Assembly: GCF_018860665.1 (NCBI RefSeq)
Contig: NZ_JAHKPK010000034.1
Location: 29,890-93,889 of the forward strand
Origin: Pacificibacter marinus
GTDB taxonomy: Bacteria; Pseudomonadota; Alphaproteobacteria; Rhodobacterales; Rhodobacteraceae
Direction of reading: 5' to 3'
Length of the DNA stretch: 64,000 bases
Shown one piece after another: positions 1 to 8,613 of this stretch (position 1 is its first letter; each line of letters starts with the position of its first letter). The translations under genes were made by a program, and so were the position numbers. The notes beneath the pieces were generated by a model, which was not told where the DNA came from, made no database searches, and saw only the letters and a program-made list of their open reading frames with translations.

Positions 1-1
1 C

Positions 2-199
2 TTGATTGGTGGCCTCGTGATCATTGAACTGGTTTTCAACTGGCCCGGCATGGGGACGTTGTCTATCGAAGCTATTTCCCAGCGTGATTATCCATTGTTG
101 CAAGCAACAGTCTCAATCCTCGCGATCATGATTGTCGCGGTAAACTTGGCAGTAGATCTGGTCTACGGCCTCATTGATCCTCGAATTCGGGTGGCCTAA
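2..199 (+). CDS. ABC transporter permease, DppB/OppB family, C-terminal part
   Basis: This is the last 65 residues of an inner-membrane permease whose start lies before the window. It ends in a hydrophobic segment and the LVYGLIDPRIRV tail typical of DppB/OppB-type permeases of peptide and nickel ABC importers; the upstream GMGTL and RDYPLLQ motifs are also characteristic. The stop codon (197-199) directly abuts the ATG of the next permease gene, so the two are surely in one operon and would pair as the two membrane subunits. The ligand cannot be read from this fragment. The binding-protein and ATPase genes are not visible and may lie upstream. Confidence 0.9.
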   Translation: MIGGLVIIELVFNWPGMGTLSIEAISQRDYPLLQATVSILAIMIVAVNLAVDLVYGLIDPRIRVA

Positions 200-1069
200 A
201 TGTCAGATATAAAACCTAAAACCAGTTGGTTCCTCCGCTTTTTTATCAGCCGCTATGCGAGTTTTGAATTTATCGTTGGAACGTTTTTGACGGTCACCTT
301 GGTGTTGCTCGTATTATTTGCGAGTATTCTGTTTCCCGACGGGGCCACAAAAGTAAACTTGGCGGCTCGATTGACAGAACCCTTTCAGTCCAGCGAGTTT
401 TTCCTTGGAACCGATCCTTTGGGGCGTGATATTCTGGCGCGGATTGTACATGGCGGAAAGATTTCCTTGTTGGTCGGCCTTCTGTCTGCCTTGGGGGCGG
501 TTGTTGTTGGCACTGTGGTTGGCCTTTACGCCGGGTATTATCGCGGTTGGCTTGATACTTTTGTCATGCGGTTTGCTGACATCCAGCTTGCTTTGCCATT
601 TATTCTGTTGGCTATCACGATCATCGCCATCGTCGGGCCGGGCACGGATCGGATCATCATCTTGATGATTGTGTCTCAATGGGTTCAATACGCCCGACTG
701 GTTCGAGGCGCGGTGCTGAGTTTGCGCGAACGAGAATTTGTACAAGCGGCCCGTAGTTACGGTTTGTCAAACACCAAGATCATCTTCAGTCACATTCTTC
801 CTAACGCGATGGGGCCGCTGATTATTCTGCTCACCTTGAATGTCGCAAATAACATTCTTCTCGAAAGTTCGCTGACATTCTTGGGGCTTGGCGCTGATCC
901 ACAAACCCCAAGCTGGGGGGGGATGCTGTCGGAAGGGCGCAACTATGTCCAAACAGCATGGTGGGTGACCGTTTTCCCAGGCATAGCGATCATGTTGACA
1001 GTCTTAGGGCTGAACCTTCTGGGAGATTGGTTGCGCGATGAATTGGACCCATTAGGTCATACGCGATAG
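200..1069 (+). CDS. ABC transporter permease, DppC/OppC family
   Basis: A 289-residue inner-membrane permease with about six membrane segments. Near residues 69-75 it has the GTDPLGRD motif, and near 175-200 the EAA-type cytoplasmic loop (REREFVQAARSYG followed by HILPN) that contacts the ATPase. Length and N-terminal extension fit the DppC/OppC family of peptide-type importers. The start is the ATG directly after the stop of the DppB-like gene. No ATPase gene follows; a terminator-like hairpin lies about 145 bases downstream, so this is the last gene of its operon. The substrate (peptide, metal chelate or oligosaccharide) is undetermined. Confidence 0.93.
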   Translation: MSDIKPKTSWFLRFFISRYASFEFIVGTFLTVTLVLLVLFASILFPDGATKVNLAARLTEPFQSSEFFLGTDPLGRDILARIVHGGKISLLVGLLSALGAVVVGTVVGLYAGYYRGWLDTFVMRFADIQLALPFILLAITIIAIVGPGTDRIIILMIVSQWVQYARLVRGAVLSLREREFVQAARSYGLSNTKIIFSHILPNAMGPLIILLTLNVANNILLESSLTFLGLGADPQTPSWGGMLSEGRNYVQTAWWVTVFPGIAIMLTVLGLNLLGDWLRDELDPLGHTR

Positions 1070-1212
1070 AAAGACGGCTGGTACCGCGCTGCATCAGTCT
1101 GACGTGACGCGCGGAGGCGGTCATCAACGTTAAGCCAATAAGGATGGCACCATCTATGGGATTGGGTGGTGCCAAATCTTTCATTCGCAGGCGAGCGCCA
1201 TCAAAGGCTGAG

Positions 1213-1243
1213 CGTCAGTAAACACTTATGCTGACGAATTTTT
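1213..1243 (+). terminator. Probable intrinsic terminator of the DppBC-type operon
   Basis: CGTCAG (1213-1218) pairs with CTGACG (1231-1236). The stem extends inwards by a U-G and an A-U pair, and AATTTTT follows. A second inverted repeat, GGCACCA (1146-1152) with TGGTGCC (1167-1173), lies upstream without a T-run. Found by reading; no folding energy was computed. Confidence 0.5.
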
Positions 1244-1839
1244 AAAACATGCGGGATGCACCGTGTCGCATCCAATTGGTCAGCCTTATCCTAAAGTACG
1301 TTGTCGTCAGATGTATCGTTTCCATGCTGTCCCCAAGAACTGTGTCAAAACAAGTGGGAACGGGCCATCACGGGCGGATATAACGGTTACTGACATGAGG
1401 AGACACCTTACCGAGTTTCCCCATCGACAAGTACATTCACAATGCAGAAAAATGATTCGATCTTGCCTGTTTGCTTAAGGGGCGAAGCCCCAAGGCTAGT
1501 CTTGGAATATGTGGGGATGGGCATACCTATCTATATATTTGTAAATTCTGTATCGAAAATATCCTAAAAAATGCCGAAAGTTGCCATTTTTTACAATATA
1601 AATTTACAACTATGGACAAATATAAGAAATCAAGTTACCAATTATTTCAACGCCAGCAATGGAGTTTGGGAGGATCTGATGTGTTGAGCCACTTGACTGG
1701 GCCCTGTGCCCTTCTGGCTGGTCATCAACTGGACCCCTCGTAATAAGCAAGCAATGAAATGCTTTGAGTTAGGCTTTCTGAGAGAAAGCTTGATGTAGGA
1801 CATTAGCGGCCGAGTAGGGGCCTACGTGAGGAAAAAATT
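1244..1839. other. Intergenic region upstream of the RraA-like gene
   Basis: About 600 bases with no convincing gene. Short open frames at 1263-1478 and 1471-1743 show no recognisable domain or ribosome site. The second half is AT-rich and contains TTTGTAAAT (1538-1546) and its inverse ATTTACAA (1602-1609). The same TTGTAAAT word recurs at 4282-4289 upstream of the tctC operon, so it may be a shared regulator site. A GGGGC-GAA-GCCCC mini-hairpin sits near 1480-1492. The promoter of the RraA operon must lie in this interval. Confidence 0.4.
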
Positions 1840-2565
1840 ATGAGCGATTACATTTTATCGAACGAAGTGCGTGAAAAACTGATGCGTGTTTCTACGGCTT
1901 CTGTTGCCACAGCGCTCTACAAGCGTGGGTTGCGCAATCAGTTTGTGCAGGGTGTGGTTCCGATTGGTTCTAAGCCTGTCACAATGGTTGGTCAGGCTTT
2001 CACATTGCGTTACATTCCAGCCCGTGAGGATCGCAATCCGATCACTGTATTTCGCGAGCGTGACCACAAGCAGCGCGTGGCCGTAGAGACCTGTCCTGAA
2101 GGGCATGTCTTGGTGATGGATGCGCGCAAAGACAGCCGTGCAGCCACTGCCGGTTCAATCCTTGTGACGCGGCTTGCCAAACGTGGCGTGGCGGGTGTTG
2201 TTTCTGATGGCGGTGTGCGGGATGCAGCTGGCATTGGCGCACTCGACATGCCCTCCTATTTCGCACGTCCATCTGCACCCACAAACCTGACGCTGCATGA
2301 GGCGATTGATATCAATGTGCCTATTTCTTGCGGTGATGCTGCGGTCTTTCCTGGTGATGTGATGTTGGGTGATGGCGATGGCGTTATGGTCATTCCTGCG
2401 CATCTCGCTGATGAAATCGCAGAGGAATGCACAGGAATGGAATCCTACGAGGATTTCGTTTTGGAACAAGTCAATGAGGGCGCTGGCATCATTGGATTGT
2501 ACCCAGCCACGGACGAAGAAAATGTCGTGAAATACAACGCATGGCGCGAACAGAAGGGCCGATGA
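1840..2565 (+). CDS. RraA-like / HMG-aldolase-family protein
   Basis: A 241-residue soluble protein of the RraA superfamily. The fold includes bona fide RNase E inhibitors but also class II 4-hydroxy-4-methyl-2-oxoglutarate-type aldolases and oxaloacetate decarboxylases. The active-site signature VSDGGVRD lies at residues 121-128, with the Arg-Asp pair that binds substrate and metal in the aldolases, and the upstream AGSILVTRLAKRG segment forms the other half of the site. The length exceeds the roughly 160 residues of true RraA and suits the catabolic subgroup. Start: ATG preceded by AGGA. The stop overlaps the start of the dehydrogenase gene, which argues for a metabolic role. The exact substrate is unknown. 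Confidence 0.85.
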   Translation: MSDYILSNEVREKLMRVSTASVATALYKRGLRNQFVQGVVPIGSKPVTMVGQAFTLRYIPAREDRNPITVFRERDHKQRVAVETCPEGHVLVMDARKDSRAATAGSILVTRLAKRGVAGVVSDGGVRDAAGIGALDMPSYFARPSAPTNLTLHEAIDINVPISCGDAAVFPGDVMLGDGDGVMVIPAHLADEIAEECTGMESYEDFVLEQVNEGAGIIGLYPATDEENVVKYNAWREQKGR

Positions 2566-4088
2566 TGATGAGCTATACTCCACATGGACACCACCTGATT
2601 GCAGGCGAAAAAATCGGGACTGAGACAAAGTTCTCTTCCGCGCCCGCAACAGGTCAAGCTTTTGAATTTTCTACAGGAACGCCAGAACTAGTCGCGCAGG
2701 CTTGTGTCGCAGCGCAAAAAGCTTTCGCAGGATTTTCCGCAACATCCCGCGAAGAGCGTGCTGTGCTTTTGGAAACAATTGCTGACGAGATCGACGCGCG
2801 CGGCGACGCAATCACAGAGGTAGGTAGTGCGGAAACAGGACTGCCTGAAGGACGTCTTGTCGGCGAACGTGGTCGCACAACGGGACAGTTGCGCTTGTTC
2901 GCAACGCATATCCGCAAGGGTGACTATCTTGACTGTCGTCACGACAAGGCCTTGCCTGATCGTCAGCCTCTTGCGCGGCCCGATTTGCGCATGATGCAGC
3001 GCCCTATTGGGCCTATAGCTGTGTTCGGCGCGTCAAACTTTCCTTTGGCTTTCTCGGTTGCAGGTGGTGATACGGCTGCGGCTTTGGCTGCCGGTTGCCC
3101 TGTTGTGGTTAAGGGCCACGGCGCCCACCCCGGTACCGGTGAGCTTGTCGCCGATGCCATCACAGCTGCGGTAAAAGCCTGCAATATGGATGCGGGTATT
3201 TTTAGCCTCGTTCAAGGTGGCACACGTGCGGTTGGCGAAGCGCTCGTTACGGACCCACGGATCAAAGCTGTTGGCTTTACGGGCAGTCTTGGGGGTGGTC
3301 GCGCGCTTTACAACCTTTGCGCCGCGCGCCCTGAGCCGATTCCGTTTTTCGGTGAGCTTGGCAGTGTGAACCCTATGTTTGTTTTGCCTGAAGCGACTTC
3401 TGCAAGAGGCGCTGACATCGGTACAGGTTGGGCGGGAAGCCTGACGATGGGTGTTGGTCAGTTCTGCACCAATCCTGGTATTGCGGTTGTGATAGACGGT
3501 CCTGAAGCCGATCGCTTTGTTGAGGCCGCAACGCAAGGTCTTGGTGCTGTTGCGGCGCAGCCTATGTTGACTGACGGCATGGCTGATGCTTACCGCGATG
3601 GCGCGCGCCGCGTGGGCGAAGGGGTAGGGGTCAAAGCTTTGTTGACCACCGCTTGCGAAGGTCGCGATGGGGCGCCTTACTTGTTTGAAGTTTCTGCCGC
3701 TGACTGGTTGGCAGATGAGGTTCTATCTGAAGAAGTCTTTGGCCCGCTTGGCCTTGTCGTCCGCGTAAAAGATGCGGCGCAGATGCAAGAGGTTGCTGAA
3801 AGTTTCAAAGGGCAGCTGACTGCAACCTTGCAAATGGACGATGGTGATACGGAGCTTGGTCGGACGCTCCTGCCTGTGCTTGAGCGCATGGCCGGACGAG
3901 TGTTGGTCAACGGCTTTGCGACAGGTGTTGAGGTCTGTGACGCGATGGTGCACGGCGGGCCTTATCCTGCCAGCACGAACTTTGGTGCGACCTCTGTCGG
4001 CACATTGTCGATCCGCCGTTTCTTGCGCCCTGTTTGCTATCAGAACCTACCTGAAGCGCTCCTCCCTAAGGATTTCTTGACTGCCTAA
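2562..4088 (+). CDS. Alpha-ketoglutarate semialdehyde dehydrogenase (2,5-dioxovalerate dehydrogenase family)
   Basis: A 508-residue aldehyde dehydrogenase. It resembles the NADP-preferring KGSADH subgroup, which oxidises 2-oxoglutarate semialdehyde to 2-oxoglutarate at the end of the pentose, aldarate and hydroxyproline routes. Visible motifs are the cofactor segment VFGASNFPLAFS, GFTGSLGGG, the general-base region FFGELGSVNP and the catalytic Cys in GQFCTNPG (about residue 302). The ATG at 2562 forms an ATGA overlap with the RraA-like stop and has GAAGGG upstream; ATGs at 2565 and 2568 and an earlier ATG at 2541 are alternatives. A T-rich terminator follows. Pairing with an RraA-type protein and a TTT transporter suggests sugar-acid or dicarboxylate catabolism. 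Confidence 0.88.
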   Translation: MMMSYTPHGHHLIAGEKIGTETKFSSAPATGQAFEFSTGTPELVAQACVAAQKAFAGFSATSREERAVLLETIADEIDARGDAITEVGSAETGLPEGRLVGERGRTTGQLRLFATHIRKGDYLDCRHDKALPDRQPLARPDLRMMQRPIGPIAVFGASNFPLAFSVAGGDTAAALAAGCPVVVKGHGAHPGTGELVADAITAAVKACNMDAGIFSLVQGGTRAVGEALVTDPRIKAVGFTGSLGGGRALYNLCAARPEPIPFFGELGSVNPMFVLPEATSARGADIGTGWAGSLTMGVGQFCTNPGIAVVIDGPEADRFVEAATQGLGAVAAQPMLTDGMADAYRDGARRVGEGVGVKALLTTACEGRDGAPYLFEVSAADWLADEVLSEEVFGPLGLVVRVKDAAQMQEVAESFKGQLTATLQMDDGDTELGRTLLPVLERMAGRVLVNGFATGVEVCDAMVHGGPYPASTNFGATSVGTLSIRRFLRPVCYQNLPEALLPKDFLTA

Positions 4089-4111
4089 CGGTTGCTTTGA
4101 TCCTGCGCTTG

Positions 4112-4152
4112 GTCCGCTGTTGCGTTTTATCGTGACGGCGGGCTTTTTCTTT
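4112..4152 (+). terminator. Intrinsic terminator after the KGSADH gene
   Basis: GTCCGCTGT (4112-4120) pairs with ACGGCGGGC (4135-4143) over nine positions, two of them G-U, and TTTTTCTTT follows. It sits 24 bases after the stop codon. Confidence 0.65.
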
Positions 4153-4705
4153 GAGGGGGCTCTATGGCGACAGCTGCGCTCTGTTCGAATGGAATCGCCT
4201 ATGTTGATTGTGGGCTGAATTTTACTTATTTTTGCAAATATCGATATTTGGACTGTAATTTGGCAAGTAATTAACTTATTATTGTAAATAACATGACTAA
4301 TTTACGCATAATTCGTAATAATGGGTAATTTTAGTTGTTGATTTGTAAGTGCAGTCTTGTAGAGTGAGTTAGGGTTCATGAGTGCCAAAATCTGCACAAA
4401 TGGATGGGGGAGCTTCGGCTCGAAATGAGGGGGATTTATATGTGCGTACAAAGTGCGCATGTGTGATGCATCAAGAAAAATGCATATTTTGCGAGATGAT
4501 TGTACGCTTTTGATCTCGATGTCATATGGCCTTAATGGTTTGGCTCATATGTCGTTCGAGGTGCCTTTAAGCGCTACTTTTGCTCAACGAAATACCCCTT
4601 GTCCTAAGTTGGTTTAAGATACGGCTTTGCTGGACAAGCATGGTCATGCGATCTGCCAGATGTTTCTGGATAGACGTTACGAAGTTCAAAAAGGAGGAAT
4701 AATTT
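4153..4705. other. Long AT-rich leader upstream of tctC
   Basis: About 550 bases without a gene. It is markedly AT-rich between 4215 and 4345 and carries a 16-bp palindrome (separate entry), TTGTAAAT at 4282-4289, and two CATATG-containing words near 4524 and 4548 (TCATATGGCC and GGCTCATATG). The length and composition suggest a complex promoter or an untranslated leader for the tct operon. No riboswitch family was recognised. Confidence 0.4.
4235..4250. promoter_or_regulatory. 16-bp perfect palindrome, candidate operator of the tct operon
   Basis: CAAATATCGATATTTG is a perfect palindrome in the AT-rich stretch upstream of tctC. The closest regulator gene is the FadR-type gene at 7915-8613, at the far end of the same gene group, so it is the obvious candidate to bind. 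No experimental consensus is known to me for this regulator. Confidence 0.4.
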
Positions 4706-5671
4706 ATGTTTTCTAAAGGCTTGAAGAAAAGCATCATTTTGGCGCTCGGCGCTTGTGTCGTGGGTACAGCCGTTGCTGCGGCTGATTTCCCGACACGCGA
4801 CATCCGTCTTATCGTTCCGTGGCCTGCTGGCGGTGGTGCTGATGCCATCTCGCGTAAGATTAGTAATCTTGCTGAGCAAGATCTTCCAAAATCGATCTAC
4901 GTAGAAAATATCGCTGGTGCGGTGACTGCAACGGGTCTGATCCAGATGACCAGCGCACGTCCAGACGGCCACACTGTTGGCGTTTTGACATATGATAGTG
5001 TTATCACCTTGCCACGCGGTCAAATGGTTCCTGGCTATGGGCTGGAAAACATGTCTTTGATCGCGCGCATCACCAGTGAAGCTGACGCGATCGTTGTGTC
5101 TAAGCACTCTGGCATCAACAGCTTTGAAGAATTGGTCGCAAAAGCCAAGGAAAACCCAGGTCAAGTCCGTGTCGGTGTGGCACCAAAAGGCTCTGGTCCG
5201 TACTTGTCTGCAATCCAGCTTGAAACCCTATTGGACGTTGATTTCAACGTGATCACTTACGCGGGATCTTCTAGCGCTGAAGCTGAAGCGCTTTTGTCTG
5301 GTGAGTTGGACGCAGCGATTTCAAGCCTTGGCGATTTCAGCGGGATCATTGAATCCGGTGATGCAAAAGGTGTGATCGAACTGACATCTGTGCAGAACTT
5401 GACATACACAGACGTGCCGACAATCAGCTCAAAAGGCTTTGATCTGCAAACAGGTAGCTTTATTGTTCTTGCTGCTCCGAAAAACACACCGGATGAAGCA
5501 ATCGACGTGATCGAGACTGCATTCAAAACAGCTTATGACAGCGCAGAGTTCCAAGATTGGCTTGCACAAATCGGTGTGACACCTGATTGGCTCGGCTCTG
5601 ACGAAGTCAACGGCTGGGTTGATGCGCTTCAGGATAAGACATTCTCTCTTATGGATGATCTGGACCTGTAA
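4706..5671 (+). CDS. tctC: Tripartite tricarboxylate transporter substrate-binding protein (TctC/BugD family)
   Basis: A 321-residue periplasmic receptor. The N-terminus is a classical signal peptide with an Ala-rich cleavage region (GTAVAAADFP). The mature start PTRDIRLIVPWPAGGGAD is diagnostic of the TctC/Bug family, whose first loop binds the carboxylate of the ligand. An AAGGAGGAATAATTT ribosome site precedes the ATG. It is followed by a hairpin and then tctB and tctA, the normal order for a TTT system. Such receptors bind citrate, other carboxylates or aromatic acids; the neighbouring 2-oxoglutarate semialdehyde dehydrogenase points to a sugar acid or dicarboxylate, but this is inference. 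Confidence 0.93.
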   Translation: MFSKGLKKSIILALGACVVGTAVAAADFPTRDIRLIVPWPAGGGADAISRKISNLAEQDLPKSIYVENIAGAVTATGLIQMTSARPDGHTVGVLTYDSVITLPRGQMVPGYGLENMSLIARITSEADAIVVSKHSGINSFEELVAKAKENPGQVRVGVAPKGSGPYLSAIQLETLLDVDFNVITYAGSSSAEAEALLSGELDAAISSLGDFSGIIESGDAKGVIELTSVQNLTYTDVPTISSKGFDLQTGSFIVLAAPKNTPDEAIDVIETAFKTAYDSAEFQDWLAQIGVTPDWLGSDEVNGWVDALQDKTFSLMDDLDL

Positions 5672-5693
5672 TCAGATCCTCTACAAAACAAAC

Positions 5694-5720
5694 ATGTCTC
5701 CGGCGTATCGTCGGGGACAT
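5694..5720 (+). other. Stem-loop between tctC and tctB
   Basis: A 12-bp stem with two G-U pairs and a three-base loop starts 22 bases after the tctC stop. No real T-run follows, so it more likely protects the 3' end of tctC mRNA or partly attenuates transcription than fully terminates. This would allow more binding protein than membrane subunits. Confidence 0.6.
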
Positions 5721-5862
5721 TGTCTTCTCAATGGGCTTGAATGGCCTAAAATTGTTAGGCTTTACAAAAAGCCTTCCCAAACGACCAGCGCACAGAAAAT
5801 CAGATAAAGTCTTTTTATCTTTCACTTGCGTTAGTGACCCAGCCTCATATCGGGAGAAAACG

Positions 5863-6312
5863 ATGTTCATAAACAGGCAAAACTCATTTCTTTACGTCAT
5901 ACTCGTCGTGTCTGTCGGATATCTTATTTCGGCGGTAAGCCTCGGCGCCCCTATCGTCGATAACGGTTTGACGCCGTCGTTCTTTCCTATCCTTGTTGGG
6001 GCTGCGGCGATCCTTTTCTCTACGATGCTCATCGTACAAAGCCTGCGGACTCCCGTAGAAAACACCAAGGCAGATGAGCCACGCACCTATACGCACCTGT
6101 TGGTTATCGCAGCCATCTTTGTCTACATCGTCGCATTTCGTCAGATAGGGTACTTCATTTCCTCAACACTGTTCGTCTTTGCGCTGATCTTGATTTTCTC
6201 TCGTGTTGAGAAGCTTTTGTTCAAAGCAGGGATTTCGGTGCTGGTTGTCGCGATCTGCTATGTCATGTTCCAGAAACTGTTCGGGGTCCGCCTCCCGACA
6301 CTGTGGGGTTGA
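5863..6312 (+). CDS. tctB: TTT transporter small membrane subunit TctB
   Basis: A 149-residue membrane protein with four hydrophobic segments and a short polar loop between the second and third, the TctB topology. It carries the usual LTPSFFP-type motif after the first segment and ends in LPTLWG. ATG at 5863 is chosen because GGGAG precedes it; an upstream in-frame ATG at 5731 would start inside the intercistronic region and has no ribosome site. tctA follows after a three-base gap. With TctA it forms the sodium- or proton-driven transport unit fed by TctC. Confidence 0.9.
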   Translation: MFINRQNSFLYVILVVSVGYLISAVSLGAPIVDNGLTPSFFPILVGAAAILFSTMLIVQSLRTPVENTKADEPRTYTHLLVIAAIFVYIVAFRQIGYFISSTLFVFALILIFSRVEKLLFKAGISVLVVAICYVMFQKLFGVRLPTLWG

Positions 6313-6315
6313 ACC

Positions 6316-7845
6316 ATGGATTTTATACTTCTCGTTTTTAACAGCTTTTCTTTGCTGATGGACCCGTTCAACCTGACTTATGTTGTTCTTGGGTTTTTGA
6401 TCGGCACCATTTTTGCGGCCATTCCGGGGTTGACTGCGACCTTGGCCATGGCCTTGTTGTTGCCGTTGACTTACACCTTGAGCGTTGAAACCGCGCTTAT
6501 GGCTTGTGCCAGTATCTATATGGCTGGCATGTGTGGTGGCAGTATTACGGCGACCACAATTAATATTCCGGGCGCGCCATCGTCAATGATGACCGCGTTG
6601 GATGGATACCCAATGCAGCAGCAAGGCAAAGGCGCCTTGGCGCTTGGGCACGCAGCTTTAGGGTCAATGTTCGGGGGTGCTGTCGGCGCTTTGCTTTTGA
6701 TCGCGGTCGCCCCTTTCGTGGCCGAGCTATCGTTGCTTGTCAAAACCACCGGTAAGTTTTCCTTGCTCGCATTCGCGATCATCGTGGTGGTTATTGCGCA
6801 GCGTGGACGTATTCCACAAGCTGGATTGGCCGCCTGTATCGGTTTGATGTTGGCGACTGTCGGTTTGGATGCGATGGAGCCGATCACGCGCTTTACCTAT
6901 GGCGATAGCAACCTGACGGCGGGAATTGCCCTGATGCCAGTGATTATCGGGACATTCGCCATCGCCGAAGTTTTGATGCAAGCCTACGAACCAACTGATG
7001 ACGCGGCCACCAAAGCGGCTGCGAGCAAGGTTAAAATTCGTCGTCGCGACTTCATTCCTCCGTGGTCTGACATCCGCAAAATCGGCTTTATGTGCTATTT
7101 CAAATCCTGCCTGATCGGGTATTTCGTCGGAACACTGCCGGGGGCGGGTGGGTCTATGGGGTCATTCCTAGCCTATACTGAAACTGTTCGGACGTCTGAC
7201 GAACCAGAGACTTTTGGTAAAGGTAACCCCAAAGGCATCGTCGCCTCGGAAAGCGCCAATAACGCGGTGTGTGGCGGAGCTATGGTTCCCATGCTGACCT
7301 TCGGTATTCCAGGGGATCCCATTACGGCGATTATGCTTGGGGTGCTGGTGATCAACGGCGTACAACCCGGTCCGCAACTTATGTCGGATCAAGCGGGTAT
7401 GATCGCACCGATGTTGGCGGCTTTGCTGTTCAGTGCTGTGGTTCTTATTCCTTTGACACTGTACTTGATCGGGCCATATTTCATCAAGATCGTGTCCATC
7501 CGTAAGGATGTTCTCTATGCGGTGATTGCGCTTTTGGCGATTGTCGGCAGCTTCGTGGCGACTTACTCGACATTCCAGATGTTTATGGCTCTGGGCATGG
7601 GTATCCTTGCCTTCTACCTGCGACGCAATGGGTTCCCTGTGATCACCATGTTGCTTGGATATATTCTAGGCCCGAACCTTGAGGAATTCTTGCGTCGGTC
7701 TCTGTCTTTGTCGAATGGCGATCCAACCACCTTTGTGACAAATCTGGACAGCTTGTTCTTTGTCTTGCTGACGCTCGTCTTTGTCTACTTTCTTGTCATT
7801 AGAAAACCAGCGACAAAATCTCCGGCGGACCGCTCCGCGTCGTAG
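6316..7845 (+). CDS. tctA: TTT transporter large membrane subunit TctA
   Basis: A 509-residue inner-membrane protein with about 12 hydrophobic segments, the normal TctA length. Family motifs seen are IPGLTATLAMALLLPLTY near residues 34-51, the glycine-rich TINIPGAPSSMMTALDGYP near 80, and the second repeat GTLPGAGGSMGSFLAYTETVR and FGIPGDPITAIMLG, which reflect the internal duplication of the family. It forms the transport channel with TctB. A strong hairpin follows the stop before the regulator gene. Confidence 0.95.
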   Translation: MDFILLVFNSFSLLMDPFNLTYVVLGFLIGTIFAAIPGLTATLAMALLLPLTYTLSVETALMACASIYMAGMCGGSITATTINIPGAPSSMMTALDGYPMQQQGKGALALGHAALGSMFGGAVGALLLIAVAPFVAELSLLVKTTGKFSLLAFAIIVVVIAQRGRIPQAGLAACIGLMLATVGLDAMEPITRFTYGDSNLTAGIALMPVIIGTFAIAEVLMQAYEPTDDAATKAAASKVKIRRRDFIPPWSDIRKIGFMCYFKSCLIGYFVGTLPGAGGSMGSFLAYTETVRTSDEPETFGKGNPKGIVASESANNAVCGGAMVPMLTFGIPGDPITAIMLGVLVINGVQPGPQLMSDQAGMIAPMLAALLFSAVVLIPLTLYLIGPYFIKIVSIRKDVLYAVIALLAIVGSFVATYSTFQMFMALGMGILAFYLRRNGFPVITMLLGYILGPNLEEFLRRSLSLSNGDPTTFVTNLDSLFFVLLTLVFVYFLVIRKPATKSPADRSAS

Positions 7846-7859
7846 CCGTTATTGATAAG

Positions 7860-7889
7860 CCGGCCCTGTGATTGTATAAACAGGGCCGG
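7860..7889 (+). terminator. Hairpin terminator after tctA
   Basis: CCGGCCCTGT (7860-7869) pairs perfectly with ACAGGGCCGG (7880-7889) over ten bases; TAAATTTGTTT follows. It lies inside the longest reading frame of the next gene, which supports a later start (GTG 7915) for that gene. Confidence 0.7.
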
Positions 7890-7914
7890 TAAATTTGTTT
7901 CAAAGGAGATATTG

Positions 7915-8613
7915 GTGTCAGAGACGCAACGCCCCTCATTGGCTGATCAAGTTTACGACAAGTTGCTGGTGAACATTCTTGAAGAAGAATATCCCGTGCA
8001 CAGTCGGCTTCCGGCTGAGGATGTCCTTGCGCAAGGGTTCGGTGTCTCTCGGCCCATTGTGCGCGCGGCCCTTTCGCGATTGCGCGATGATGGGATCGTT
8101 CAGTCCCGCCGTGGGTCTGGCAGTTATATTTTGCGTCGCCCAGATCGGCAATTGATTAGCTTTGTTCCTCTTGAATCAATTTCGGATGTGCAGCGGTGTT
8201 ATGAATTTCGTATCGACGTAGAAGGCTCGGCCGCCGCATGGGCCGCAAAACGTAGAGACGATGAAGATCTTGCTGCGATGGAACATGCTTATACCGTTAT
8301 GGAGCAAGCGTACCAAGAAAATGAACTCGCTGTAGATGCAGATCAGATGCTGCACCTCGCTGTGGCGCGGGCATCAAAGAACCCGTTCTTTTCTTCCGTA
8401 CTTGAATCCTTGGGCCAACAGATCGCCTTTGGAGTCAAATTGTCTCGGTCTTTAACGCTTTTGGATACGCCCGCGCGTCAAGAACTCGTGTTGGCAGAAC
8501 ATCGAGCCGTGTTAGAGGCAATCCGGCTAAAACAGCCAGAGGTCGCGTCCGCGACCATGCGCTATCATATAACAGCAGCGAAAGACCGCATGTTCGTTGG
8601 TACACAGGACTGA
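7915..8613 (+). CDS. GntR-family transcriptional regulator, FadR/FCD subfamily
   Basis: A 232-residue regulator with an N-terminal winged helix (LADQVYDKLL, LPAEDVLAQGFGVSRPIVRAAL, GSGSYI) and a C-terminal all-helical FCD domain (FRIDVEGSAAAWAAKR; HLAVARASKNPFF), which binds carboxylates, often with a metal. The GTG at 7915 is preferred: AAAGGAG lies six bases upstream, and a longer frame would run through the terminator hairpin. Its place directly after tctA makes it the probable regulator of the tct and RraA-KGSADH genes, with a carboxylate inducer. Binding sites may be the palindrome at 4235 or the TTGTAAAT words. Confidence 0.88.
   Translation: MSETQRPSLADQVYDKLLVNILEEEYPVHSRLPAEDVLAQGFGVSRPIVRAALSRLRDDGIVQSRRGSGSYILRRPDRQLISFVPLESISDVQRCYEFRIDVEGSAAAWAAKRRDDEDLAAMEHAYTVMEQAYQENELAVDADQMLHLAVARASKNPFFSSVLESLGQQIAFGVKLSRSLTLLDTPARQELVLAEHRAVLEAIRLKQPEVASATMRYHITAAKDRMFVGTQD

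Noticed and set aside
1146..1173. GGCACCA/TGGTGCC hairpin as main terminator of the DppBC operon
   Set aside because: It has no T-run; the hairpin at 1213-1236 with AATTTTT fits better.
1263..1743. Two overlapping short frames as possible genes
   Set aside because: No ribosome site, no domain, and atypical composition; kept only as an intergenic note.
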